Positions 32,126 through 43,019 of a DNA stretch of 64,000 nt are shown piece after piece (positions within the stretch are counted from its first letter, which is position 1; each line of letters begins with the position of its first letter). A program made the position numbers and the translations under genes. A model generated the notes under the pieces. It was given only the letters and a program-made list of their open reading frames with translations, did no database searches and had not been told where the DNA came from. The stretch covers positions 12,005,501-12,069,500 of the forward strand of contig CM027381.1 in NCBI GenBank assembly GCA_015680905.1. Direction: 5' to 3'. Source of the stretch: Coptis chinensis. Its lineage: Eukaryota; Streptophyta; Magnoliopsida; Ranunculales; Ranunculaceae.

Positions 32126-33159
32126 TCGTTGACAGGGAGAGGAGATTGAGTTTATAACTCAGTCAAGAAGGGATAAGTCAAAAGGGAGATAAGTTCTTTC
32201 GGTTTCAATTCTCTTTAAAGGTTTAACTTCTTGTCTTTTAAGAATTTTAAGTGCGAAGGGTTTAAGAATCGAGAGAGTTTTCCCACGAAAGAAAGACATC
32301 CACGTGGCTTCATTTTCTCCTGGGAGAGTGCCACCTAGGATAGAGACAGTCCATGTCAGATGTACTCTCCTTTAATATATAGAGAGGTGATAATAGATAG
32401 TAGATATAAAGATAAAGATGCCGGCAAAGATAAACCTTATTATACTGTATAATCACCGAGCATTGCCTATTTTCGGTGGCGTTTTTACTTCCCTTATTGC
32501 CTTTCAGCAGACTTAAAACTTACCTTTGTAGCATGGCCCGTCCAAGTTATTATATAAGGACAGTTGCATAAAAGCACAACAGTTTGAGAAACTTTTATTT
32601 TCTTTCCCAAGTTGCACTTCTCTCTTAGAATACCACAAAATAATAATTGGATATATATAATCACATCTCACCTTAAATTCGATCTGTAATCCACTTTTTA
32701 TTCAAAATTGTCCTCACTACAATTGGCTTTCTCTAGTACATAAAATGATTGGATAAACCAAAGTTTAATCCCAAACCGTGGATGATGATTTCTAATTCTA
32801 ACTTGTTTCCAATTCAATGCACTATCCAAAAAACAAGTCGTCTGCTTCAATTGGGAAACATACATTATGTTCCCATGCACCCAACTCTTTATATATCATT
32901 AACTGGTTTGCACCAAATGTAAGTTGAAGTTGTGGAGTACCTTAGTACCAATTACAAAAGTAAGGCCACTTTCCACTGCTGTAGATATTAACAACTCTCG
33001 TAGCTAGTATGCCTAAAATATGAGTTCGAGGAGTTATGCCATGATTTTGAATTCAAACTCGACCAAGGACACAATGAAGCTAGGAGGCGATTACTAGATA
33101 AGAAAAGCATTTGGGGGATGATAATGTCACAGGATATGAGGAAGTTATTTAGAAAATTG
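32126..33159. other. Non-coding DNA with a possible Helitron-like terminus
   Basis: On the minus strand from 32385 the sequence TCTCTATATATTAAAGGAGA is followed by GGTGGCAC and CCACGTGG words, then the 5' part of the sorbitol dehydrogenase pseudogene. The same word order occurs at 10286-10170. TCTCTATATATTAAAGG resembles plant Helitron 5' ends, but the base before it is C rather than the A expected at a Helitron site. The rest (32400-33159) shows nothing recognisable. Confidence 0.35.
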
Positions 33160-33680
33160 TGATCCCAGCAACTCGGTATGATTTCATTCCTCTTACATTA
33201 TTGCTTATTACAATGTCATATAGCTTTCTATCTAGAAGAGCTATATTATTAAAATTAAGTTCATCTACTAAGTTAGATAGTTGATCTAGCCAAATAATGT
33301 AGCACTAGCTATTAAATTCCCTATATACATGACTATACACTAGATCTTGTTTGCTTCTTGCTACTTTAGAGATTGCTGCTAGGATGTTTCTACAATACCA
33401 TGTTGCCTCCTCCTGGTCTTTTAGAATTTCGATTGCCCTTATAGATTAGAGTGTGAGCATACCAACACCTTCTTAAAGTTATTGTGCACACATAACTTCA
33501 CCTATCTCAACGGCCTTGTGATCCTGGTACAAGAATGATGTCTTTTGTCAAATAAATCATATTATTCCCTCGATCTTGATCTATAACAATTCCACCATAC
33601 CCTACTCTATGCTGAGACATACAACCATCAAAATTGAGTTTAATGTAGTAATTTGAGGGGAGCTTTCATCTGTAAAAAGC
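33160..33680 (-). pseudogene. RNase H-like domain remnant
   Basis: The minus strand reads YIKLNFDGCMSQHRVGYGGIV near 33640-33560. This matches the N-terminal strand of the plant RNase H-like (RVT_3) domain (KLNFDGs...aGiGGv), with the first catalytic Asp in NFDG. The following 400 bases resemble the rest of the domain only through scattered words and contain many stops. Such domains occur at the C-terminus of some plant LINEs and in small host proteins, so the source is uncertain. Confidence 0.55.
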
Positions 33681-34922
33681 AAGCTATTTGGAATATACAT
33701 AAAACCTTAGAATTCTTCGATTTTGATAGTTGAAAGTTTTGTACAATTATGACTCTTTTAATGTCAGATTCTCGAGACAAAATAGAGAGGTGGAGACAAA
33801 AGATATAATTAAACAGAGAATAGTATCACTTTGGGTTACTCTATTTGTTAAATTCTTGTTTGGAGACGTCTCATTTTTTTCCCTCAAGTAAAATATATCT
33901 ATAACCATATAGAGGTTTTGACAAGAAGATAAAATTATACGTAAATCCGGTATTATTTTGGTTACTTTGGGGCATATAATTTTCATTTTTATATCCTCTA
34001 GTTTTGAAAACTATGGAGAGATATTTTGAAGATACTCGTACTCAAAAGTTGTGATTCTAAATGCTAATTTTTGAAAAACAAACCATAACAGGTAATCTCA
34101 TACAACTTTCGTGTCGGCTCATGTGAACCCAATCCAGACAGACAGAGCTTCAGTTATACGAGTTGGGGGATTTACTGCGCAAGACATGGAATGTCTTGAC
34201 CCATGCTAATAGCGCAGTGATATAGGCGACCATTAATAATCAATACAGATCTCAAACCTCCCCTAAATTGTGTTGTTCTATGGATTGGTCTGTGTAGAAT
34301 CCATTGCCCATTTTGTTTTTGGAAAATCACATAACTATTGATATATCGAGAATCTTGCATTAATAGATCAGATAAAACAATATTTATGAAAGGGTGAGAG
34401 AAGGGTTTTTCTTTTCGGTTTGTTGGGTTTTATGTTCCTAAATTACTTAAATCCAATAACAGAAAGAAAAAGAAAACTACTAAGAAAAATCACTATAAGG
34501 AGAGTGATCCACCCAATAGAAGGAAAATATTTTTGAATTTAAGTGACTAAAATTGTGAACCATCCCATGGTTTGGCCTCCCTAGATTTTCCACCTCTTGT
34601 TTTGTAAGTAGGCAAATCTAGTAAAGAGGACTAGCTCTATTTCTAGATAATATAGTCTCTCCTCTCCTACTCTCTAGTTAGTCCTTGTTAAAGCCATTCC
34701 AACTAGATTGTAAGACGAAACTCAAAACAACTAGAAATTGCCCACAGAAGGAAAAAAAAATGAATTAAAAGGGTTCCAATTGCCAACCATCCCATGGTTT
34801 AATGGCATGCCTATATAAGATGAAGCATGCTAAACAACTATGAAAGGCAACCGTAAGACACCTCCACTCAATCACCATTTCACCTATGCTTTGTTTTACA
34901 TCTCTTCTTTATAGAGGAAAGG
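33681..34922. other. Non-coding DNA left of element 3a
   Basis: No supported gene. A short minus-strand open stretch (34172-34360) has no recognised motif. The words CCATCCCATGGTTT at 34561 and again near 34786 show an internal repeat of about 225 bp spacing. The part from about 34380 may belong to the 3' noncoding or LTR region of element 3a, but no TG...CA end or polypurine tract could be fixed. Confidence 0.35.
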
Positions 34923-35367
34923 CTACTCAAGCGTCAAAAGTGAAGATTGAATGAAAGAACTTATGGAAGACAGAAAACTGGGAAATAACATAAAATAGGA
35001 AATGTAAAGTAAATTACATAAAAAGAAAACTATTTTAAAAAGAATGTAAAATAAAAAAATAAAAAATTGTAGTACACAACTCAAACCACGAGTAAAAGTG
35101 CTAACAAGGAATATGGAAGTATACGTGGACTCAAGGCTCCGACACTTACAACCACACGCTCCAAATGGAGTTGTCCGGTTACCTTTGCTGATGTATTCCA
35201 TTGAAGCAAATGTAAGAGAATGAATGGATTGGAAATACACCATGGAAAAAGGATTTAATCTTCATAGATAGGATCATATATAGTCGAGACTATATATGGG
35301 GTAATTTTAAGTAAGATTCTCCAAGACTATACGTAAGAAGGATGATACATTATTAACTATATAATAA

Positions 35368-36279
35368 TTACCTAAACAATTGAGGATCAATACAGAAAAA
35401 CATAGTAGAGCATTTACCCCTAAATAGAATGATATGATGCAAGCGGAGTGTAAGATGCAGAATGATAAGAGAAAACTTATATAACGCATCATGGAATTTA
35501 TACAATAACCCGTCATATTTGAATTGTCCAAGAGAGTGTGAGTGTGGTAGTAGTTGTTTTTCATGAGGCTTAGATGATGCGACATATGACAAACTGGGTT
35601 TTTCAACCTCTCGAATAAAGGGATCATCGTATGCCCTCAAGAACTCATATTCCACCTTAGATTCTATTTCCTCTTTCTCTGGCACTTCAATCAATGCGGG
35701 GCTCTTCTCAACTGGAATGATAGTCTCGGGAGTTTGCAGGTTGGGCAAAGTCTCTTTACTGGGAAGATTTAGAAAATTATGAAGCATTTCAAAGGCAATT
35801 GGCTTAAGTGCGAGCTTGAGGTTTCTTTGAAATGGTTTAGTGGTGTAATCCTCAGAATTTGGTGGATTTTTAATGAATGGAGGTTGGCTTTCGAGAGGTG
35901 TTAACTCGTGGGAATGATGGTCGGGTGGAGGTTTTTCATATGATCTCGAGGACTCAGAGAACTGTTCATCTAGCTTTGGCATTTCCACAAATTTGTGGTT
36001 CATATGGACAATATTAAGGATGTCACAAATTTATTCCATCGATAAGTCTTTAATGGCCATACTAAAATTAGATCCACTTTCCACTATATAATTGATATCC
36101 TCTTCTCCAGGCACTTGATTTTCTTTGTCCTCTTTGTCATTGTCCAAGTGTGTCGAGTCATTTTCTAACACATGTTCTAGATTTTCTTCTACAAGAGTGT
36201 TCTCATCTATGGGTGTACTAAGACAAATGGGAAAAACTATAACTTTGGGAATGTAATCATCATAAGAACTGGAATTCAC
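35368..36279 (-). pseudogene. Element 3a: X-like segment
   Basis: Two open pieces (36031-36279 and 35368-36003) divided by stops near 36010. The second contains PFQRNLKLALKPIAFEMLHNFLNLPS, aligned with PPFQRNLEFALDPFVSSVLNDFLNPL of element 1. It ends with DPQLFR before a stop, at the same place as DPQLFRLLIY in elements 1 and 2. In between it is acidic and poorly conserved. This is the most distant of three copies of the segment. It has no assignable enzyme function. Confidence 0.55.
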
Positions 36280-36632
36280 ATGATAGTCAGGTGGATGATA
36301 GGGTTTTAATTGGTCATAAATATCAAGATTGGCTTAGCAATTGGTTTTGTTATAGCAACACCTTGTTCCTCTTATTGGTTGGTTTTTGGACTAATGGGAA
36401 GAACATTAGTCTCAAACGTGGTATTGATTGAAATGGATTGGAGATCAACATAAGGTATTTGCTATTTGTTGTATTTGAATTGTTTGCTAAGCCACTGCTT
36501 GGTAAAGTTAGTCTATGATAGATAGTGGAGTGGGATATGAATTAGATATGGATGGTGATGTGAATGGTAATGGGTTTTGGGTGAAACCACACTCTGACTG
36601 ACCATATGGATACATGAATGATGGTTGACTAT

Positions 36633-36870
36633 TTATGGTGGAATTCTATGAATTATCTGCATGATTAGGAAACTCTTGCGTGTATTGGGTACTAGGGAAT
36701 TTTGAAAATTGAGGTTCGTAATCGTAAGAATATTCCATAGGAGACTCGAACTCGATATATGATGTGCATTGAGACACCCAATGATACAGACTACCATAAC
36801 AAGAACAAGGTTCTGGGTTTGCATTGTAATTCCATGACGGTTGCGATGCATATTGATAATCCATGGATGC
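36633..36870 (-). pseudogene. Element 3a: short zinc-knuckle-like ORF
   Basis: The minus strand opens with MDYQYASQPSWNYNANPEPCSCYGSLYHWVSQC (knuckle-like CX1CX5HX4C, one residue off the CX2CX4HX4C form), then an acidic Tyr-rich tail. Pol-less plant elements often keep such a knuckle near the start of their only ORF. A 292-residue capsid like that of element 4 is not found upstream. Stops from 36640 leftwards break the link to the X-like segment. Confidence 0.5.
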
Positions 36871-38504
36871 TCAAACAAGCATGATACACAAATAGTAGAA
36901 ATCCATTTGTAGCTTTGAAATTTTAGAAACTATGCCCGGTTTAAATTGAACAGTGGGCGCAAAATTTGGGAACTACAGGCATCAAGGGAGAAGATTGCTA
37001 CTTCAGTAGATGGTGCGCCACTAAGAATCTCACTCACGGTGAATCTGAGAGAGGGGAGTGAGTAAGATGGTTGGTCTACTGGAATTTGGTAGCTCACTAC
37101 TCTCTTTGTTTGTGCTAAATCTTTGTCCTGATGGATGTGACTAGATTGGCTCTGCTTGATTGATTTTAAGTTTTAGTTAAGTTTATGTATCAATTTGAGT
37201 AATCAACGTCCGTTCTAAGTGGGGCTTAATCCCACTATTTTTCTTTAAGGGCTCGGGTTTAGCCTTAGCATTAAATGTAAAGACAAGACTGAATCAGAAA
37301 TCACACAATCATGCATGCATGCTCAGTAACATACAAGTATCCTCTTATACTTTGTAATGAGGAGGTTTAGAAAGTACCACCCAAGGTGTGCGTACATGAC
37401 CTTGAGGGTGAATGTGACGTGGTGGGGTTGACGAAGTGTTTGGTGTCTTATGTGTCAACCCACCATTCAAGTGTTTCCTTACGATTACAAGTTTAATCTA
37501 TCTAAGACCCACAAGTCTGGTCGAAATGTGGCAAAGCCAATAAGATATAATTGGTTGCCTTCGTGGGCTTAAACCTATGAAAGCGGTAAATATGAAAAGT
37601 AACTACGTTTAGCTAATTAACTATTCACTAGTGATTAATTAAACAAAATTTTATTTTAATTTTGAAAGCTAGAAATTGTTTGTCAAAGATTTGAACTTCG
37701 ACCCCCAAGCTGGGTTGAAATGCGCAAGCTTGATATTACACTACCCGCCTCGCACATTCAACCGGTGCAAGTTGGTTGAATCCCAAACTCTTGGTAAGTA
37801 AACTTAAATCAAAAGACTACACTTTCAAAACTTAAACTATTTTATTTTTATCCTAATTACTTTTTTAATGTTTACTTGACTATATGATATTATCCGAAAC
37901 TAACATGCATAAACAACAATTAATAGAAAATAAAACTTAAACATGCTACTAACCTAATTTTAATGTTTAACTTTACTGATGGATTACTAATTCATTTTAA
38001 ATAATTAATATATATTTTAAAATTTTAAAATTCATTTGTAATTGATTTTTTGGTTTTGAAAACTCAAAACTTTGCAAATCTATCTACTTTTTATCTACTG
38101 ATAGTTGAATTAAACTAACTAGGGAAAATAAAACTTGCTTACATACGAAGATTCTGATTGAACAAAATCTTTGTTGGAGAAATTGGAGGTGCGGCGCGGG
38201 TAGGTCACGCGCGGATGTGGGTACGGCAAGGACGCGGGCGGGCACGACAAGGGCACGGGTGCGGCTTGTTTACGCGCGGCGCGGGTCGATTAGCACCCTT
38301 TTGGATCGTTTTTCTCCAACAGTCTCTAGTAAACCATCTCATGCTAGTCTCAAACTCCATTTGATCTTAAGTTTACTGAAGTATAAGAAAAAGAAACATC
38401 AGTTATGAAAATAAGAGAAAAATAACTTTAAAAAGTTAGAAAATAAGATTGAGAAGAGAGTTTAGAGAGTGTTAATTTTCTTCATCTTCCTCCTTGTTCT
38501 AGAT
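36871..38504 (-). other. Element 3a leader and unassigned DNA
   Basis: No gene. 38180-38300 is a GC-rich block with GCGCGGG, GGTCG and GGCGCGGGTCG words like the leaders of elements 1 and 2. At 37013-37023 the minus strand has TGGCGCACCATC, a second primer-site-like word, so an older LTR boundary may lie near 37023. 37380-37800 contains no repeats I can match elsewhere in the window. Confidence 0.4.
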
Positions 38505-38521
38505 CCATGACGGCGGCGCCA
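38505..38521 (-). promoter_or_regulatory. Primer binding site of element 3a
   Basis: The minus strand reads TGGCGCCGCCGTCATGG, two bases inside the LTR starting at 38524. It shares TGGCGCCG with the tRNA-Asp-type site of element 1. Its presence shows that the LTR on its right serves, or served, as the 5' LTR of a leftward element. Confidence 0.65.
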
Positions 38522-38611
38522 TTTGATTGTTGTGGATTGATGGGTGAGTAAGGGTGTTGTTGTTCATCTGAAATCTATGCAAAGAAGGATGGTTTTGATG
38601 ATGGAAACTCT

Positions 38612-38990
38612 CACTACAGCTAATACGACATATGACATCACTAATTTAAGATCACTTTCAGCGAAGTGATGTCATATGAAATCTATGACATCACTTTTCT
38701 CAGCATGTGATGTAATAATTATCACAATCTTTTTTTAACATCACTTATTTGAAAGGCTGATGTAGTAGAGTTGTACAACATTATTTTAATAACTGATGTC
38801 GTGATAGTGATATAGTAACACCTTTTTATGTCACTCACCGTGTCACTTATAAAGTGATGTAATATCTATATATTCAACATCATTTTAAAGGTGTTGTCAC
38901 TCACCGTGTCACTTATAAAGTGATGTAATTTCAATATATTCAACATCACTTTAAGAGTGACTTTGCCAAGTTTTCGAAATCACTTCTGAT
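38612..38990. repeat. CACTA left terminal and subterminal repeats
   Basis: After the terminal 20 bases, ACATCACTT and its inverse AAGTGATGT occur repeatedly, often as close inverted pairs. A unit with TCACTCACCGTGTCACTTAT followed by AAAGTGATGT appears twice (about 38833-38870 and 38896-38930). Known: subterminal repeats bind the CACTA transposase. Confidence 0.8.
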
Positions 38991-39065
38991 GTGACTTCCA
39001 AAAGTGTTATTATTGATATACCTATTAATTATTAAGTTAATTAGCTAGAAAAAACTCTCTAAAAA

Positions 39066-39291
39066 AATTAGGTTAAATAGAAATGAAACAGGCACGTGAT
39101 TGGTTTGCTAGACTAGCCGCCCTTAAACGAGAAATAAAAAATAAAAGATTGCAATTTTTTATACTGAATATATTTTGGTTTCCCTAGTTAGAATTGAAAG
39201 ACCATCGAAAAATTAGTTTAAATAGAAATTAAACAGCCACTGGTTTGCTCGACTAGCCTTAAACAAAAATTATAAATAAAAAATTGCGAAT
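39066..39291 (+). repeat. Diverged tandem duplication inside the CACTA element
   Basis: 39066-39168 and 39211-39291 share TTAAATAGAAAT, AAACAG-CAC, TGGTTTGCT, GACTAGCC and the AAATAAAAAAT run before TTGC. The second copy has small deletions. No coding content. Confidence 0.6.
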
Positions 39292-39410
39292 TTGATGTTT
39301 TAATGGTGAGGCTCATGATATAGCTAAATGGGCTTATAGATTGTCTGACATGAGTACTCTACCAAAATGTTGCATAGACTTTCAGTGTATCCCTTTAATT
39401 TTTTTTTTTT

Positions 39411-39472
<62 letters not shown>
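39411..39472. repeat. (AC)n(AT)n(GT)n self-complementary microsatellite
   Basis: About 20 bases of AC repeat, 18 of AT and 24 of GT in a row, preceded by a T run. The whole tract is a near-perfect palindrome and could extrude a cruciform or fold into a long RNA hairpin. Confidence 0.9.
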
Positions 39473-39667
39473 TGTAGCGGAAAAAAAAAACATTTAGGAA
39501 TTTTTTCTTTGAATTTATGAAATTCCAATTAATGTTAACCGAAAAAATCCTAAATTCTGGTATTTGACGAAATTGTTGTTATACTAGTTCAACAAAGGAG
39601 GAAAAACCCTTCTAAAGCCCTAAACCACTACTCTTCGCTCTCACTTCCAAACCTAACCCTGTTTTTT

Positions 39668-40546
39668 TTGCAAATCACCATGATTGTTTACTGTCTCCTC
39701 CAATCCCTACTTCGAAGATCATCACCTCTCTCTAAACCCACACAAAATACCACCCTAGCCTCCATCACTACCACTTTTACGCATTCATTTGCGTACTCTT
39801 CCGCCAAAAAAGTCGCAATAGAGTGTTGTAGACGCAAGCGTCATCTCCATATCTAACCCCCACTCCACGCTTTTTGTCGCGACCCATCTGCCCCACGCCC
39901 ACGCCCATATCCAAATGCCCCTCGTTTACCCGACTCCACTTTTGCACTCACTAGTCCTGGTCTTAGTCTTCACAATAGAGTCCAGTCTTTAATACATGCT
40001 GGTGACCTCAAAACCACATCAGCCCATGCTAGACATGTTGTTTTTTCCAACACTCACCCTACTGTATTCACTTGTAATGTTTTCATTGCTTCAATGTATC
40101 ACGCTGCTCGGTATGAAGAGGCAATTAGTCTATTCCAATTTTTCTTTAATCAGTCCAATATAGTTCCTAATATTGTTTCTTATAATGTTCTAATTAATAC
40201 CCATTGTGATGCTAGTCGAGTCTATGTTGCTCTCGATGTCTATGCTCATATTCTTGCTAATGTCCCCTTTGGTCCCTCGTCTGTTACTTATCGCCATTTG
40301 ACAAAAAGGCTTGTTGAGGCGGATAGGATTTCTGATGCTATGAACCTTCTTAGAGAAATGCTCAATAAGGGTCATGGAGCTGACTCCCTTGTTTATAATA
40401 ATCTCATTTCTGGGTTCCTTGAGTTGGGTAATTTGGAGAGAGCAAACGAGTTCTTTGATGAGCTTCGTGAACGTTGTCTTGTCTATGATGGAACTGTTAA
40501 TGCGACTTATATTGAGTGGTTCTTTAAGAAAGGAATGAGGCAATGA
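39668..40546 (+). pseudogene. Captured N-terminal fragment of a mitochondrial PPR protein gene
   Basis: One frame runs from ATG 39668 (or 39680) to 40546 with a single TAA at 39857. The first 50 residues look like a mitochondrial presequence (LLRRSSPLSKPT, Ser/Thr/Arg-rich). Then come APRLPDSTFAL, LHNRVQSLIHAGDL, and pentatricopeptide repeats with typical helices (TVFTCNVFIASMYHAARYEEAI, VSYNVLINTHCDASR, VTYRHLTKRLVEADRISDAM, LVYNNLISGFLELGNLERAN). PPR proteins bind organellar RNA. The closest protein I recall is the family of Arabidopsis At3g49240 (EMB1796/NUWA); that identity is from memory. The gene is cut at 40540 by fusion to the DXS-like fragment. Confidence 0.78.
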
Positions 40547-42303
40547 GCAATGCTAGATACTTGGATTCCAATATGGTAGTGATCTTAAATGACAGCCGGC
40601 ACTCTTTACACCCAAAGCTAGAAGAGGGCTCCAAGACAACAATCAGTGCTTTATCTACTACTTTTAGCAAGCTCCAATCCAGTAAATCCTTTTGAAAGTT
40701 TAGAGAGGCTACTAAGGTACTCTTCTCGATTTTCCTTAGAGCATATTGGAGTGGTTTTTCATCACGAATTTACTGGATTGGAGCTGGTTCAATCTCATGA
40801 CATTTTTGTTGTGCAAGAGGGACAAAGAACTTGTGGTAGTTCATGCGGGCATGGAAATGGATCCATCACTTCAATTATTTCATGCAAGCTTCCCAGACAG
40901 GTTTTTTGATGTGGGGATGGCTGAGCAACATGCAATGACTTTTGCTACTGGTTTGTCTTGTGGGGGATTGAAGTCGTTCTGTGTTGTTCCATCCACAATT
41001 TCTACAGAGAGCTTATGATCAGGTTATCCTTCTTATTACTCAAATTTGAGCATATGTTTGATTAATTAGAAACTTCTAATGACATCTGCAATGTTATATC
41101 TATGCTAAACTACTGATTCTACTTAATCTACTTGGAACAACAGTAACATTTTCAAGCCTGTAGGCAAGAAAATATAACTTTGCCTTCTATATGAATTTTT
41201 TTTCTCATTAAATACTTATGGTGAAGATAAAGAAGTCATGATTAGGGATAAAGTAACTTCTTACGTGAAATAAATCAAATATCCTAAACGTAATAATGTG
41301 ATCTTTCTATGCCAACCAAAAATAGCGAAATTCCACATTCCTTTTCAAATGCAAGTAGAATTTGTCCATACTGATTGAACAATTCCATGCACAAATTTTG
41401 GATAGTTTCACATATTGGATCCACTACATCAATATCATGATGCCTCATATTCTAGTGCTTTAACATATTTGCTTTAATATCCCAAATGGATACACAAGTA
41501 TTTCTTGCATAGAATATATATAAAATGCATGGTTACTTCTTGATTTCCTCTTTTCTATATTTTTAAAATCTTCTAGTTGGAAGTAACACTCTCTCTCCCT
41601 CCCTCAACTTTTTGTTGTGGTCTTAGGTTGTCCATGATGTGGATCGGTAGAAGGTACCAATGCGGTTTGCAATTTCAAGTGCCGGACTGGTTGGATTTGA
41701 TGGTCCCACGCTTGGTGGGGCATTTGATATCACATGATTGTCAAGGCTCCAGCGGATGAGGTTGAGCTTGTAAACATGGTGGTGACTGCTGCCCATGTAG
41801 ATGATAGACCCATTTGCTTCCGCTATCCAAGAGGTGTCGTTGGTGGGATGAACAGCTTTTTATGCAATGGAATACCCCTGGAGGTAATTACTGTACATTA
41901 TGTCTTTCATGTATGGACTTCGAACACACGCGTCTATTTGTGTGGGCGTGTCAGCATGTGAACTTATAGCTGAAATATCTTTGGCATAGCTCATGACACT
42001 GGTTCTACTAGTTGCCAGATTGGAAAAGGCAGGGTTCTTGTAGAGGGTAAAGATGTTGCTCTGCTTGGGTATGGGGTGATGGTTCAGAACTGCCTTAGGG
42101 CTCGATCTCTTCTTGCCAGCCTTGGCATTCATGTTATTGTTGCAGATGCAAGATTTTGCAAGCCCCTTGATATCAAGATTGTGAGGGAGCTATGCAAAGA
42201 ACACACCTTCTTGATAACAGTAGAGGAAAGATCCATGGGAGGATTTGCGTCCCACATTGCGCAATTTATTGCACTTGATGGACAGCTTGATGGAAAAATC
42301 AAG
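40540..42303 (+). pseudogene. DXS: Captured fragment of a DXS-like gene (1-deoxy-D-xylulose-5-phosphate synthase family) with introns
   Basis: DXS makes the first intermediate of plastid isoprenoid synthesis. Pieces in gene order: 40540-40716 (MSNARYLDSNMVVILNDS, then HPKLEEGSKTTISALSTTFS); about 40817-41023 (ELVVVHAGMEMDPSLQLF, FFDVGMAEQHAMTFATGLS); 41628-41883 ([35 protein letters not shown]); 42019-42303 (GRVLVEGKDVALLGYG, VADARFCKPLD, LITVEERSMGGFASH). GT and AG borders remain at most ends, so capture was from genomic DNA. Damage: a stop after SSKSF and after VDR, and a deletion between GAFDIT and the next block. The thiamine-binding N-terminus and last exon are absent. It looks like the divergent third DXS class, by memory. 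Confidence 0.85.
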
Positions 42304-43019
42304 GTAATGGTTATTCTGTTTGTATTCAAGGACTTGTATAGGATTTTGGATGTCGTCTTTAAGCATGTTGATAGGTAATGAAGAGGTGGTCTCTTATAAT
42401 TCCTGAAGCACTTGGTGTTACTGCCCAAATCATTAACAGCTATTTAAATATTTTTTCTGGGCAGACACAAGTTTTAGATTACTCCGCTAGTGATGTAGGA
42501 AAATGGACGACAACGTTTTTATTTTAAGTCAACCTCAACCAGCTTTTGGCACAGGGTTGGACCTGATCTTCTGTAGAACTTCCTTTGTCATTCAGGTACT
42601 ATATTATGCAAATGTTATGTCTATTTATTTTCCTTTTATAAAATTTTCATTGATTTTCTAGTACAATGTTTCATACTGCAGAAAAAAGAAAACAGAGTGA
42701 TTTGTTAGGCTGTGATAGGTTCTTGGATTAAATTGATTGCATCAAGTCAGGCTGTGATAGGTTCTTGGTTGGGTGGTTGTGGTTCTTTTTGGCTCATTTC
42801 GGTACTGCAGATTAGATTTTGTTGGTATATGTTGGCTCATTACAATTTTTTTGTATATAGTGTAATATTTGTAATTGGAGATGATATTTGTGTGATGAAT
42901 GTGATTTTAAGATATGTTTCATCTTTATTTTATGATAAATGACCAGGAAAATGGTATTATATTGGGATGATATTGGCAATTTTATTTTTTTATTATTATA
43001 TTTTTTATTGTTTTTTTAT
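42304..43019. other. CACTA internal DNA right of the captured genes
   Basis: No recognisable coding sequence. AGGCTGTGATAGGTTCTTGG occurs twice (about 42710 and 42750). The T-rich stretch with TGTATATAGTGTAATATTTG (42850-42870) could be a 3' UTR or poly(A)-signal region left from a captured gene or the ancestral transposase gene. Confidence 0.4.

Larger units (their letters stand above)
34923..38523 (-). mobile_element. Element 3a: internal region of a gag-poor, pol-less LTR element
   Basis: In minus orientation it starts at a primer site (38521-38505) beside the LTR 38524-45275. It continues through a GC-rich leader, a short zinc-knuckle ORF (36633-36870), and an acidic linker joined to an X-like segment (36279-35368). 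No gag capsid, protease, RT or integrase is seen. The 3' LTR was not found; the left limit is only where homology fades. The LTR on its right also ends element 3b, giving a tandem LTR-internal-LTR-internal layout. Confidence 0.55.

Noticed and set aside
34172-34360. Minus-strand ORF of 62 codons ending in an Ala-Gln tail
   Set aside because: Looks protein-like by eye but matches no family I know and is isolated; not enough to call a gene.
34380-34922. Possible 3' LTR of element 3a
   Set aside because: Contains repeated CCATCCCATGGTTT words but no TG...CA ends, polypurine tract or similarity to the LTR at 38524-45275.
40190-40543. Minus-strand ORF of 117 codons inside the CACTA element
   Set aside because: Antisense of the captured PPR fragment, which is clearly coding in origin on the plus strand.
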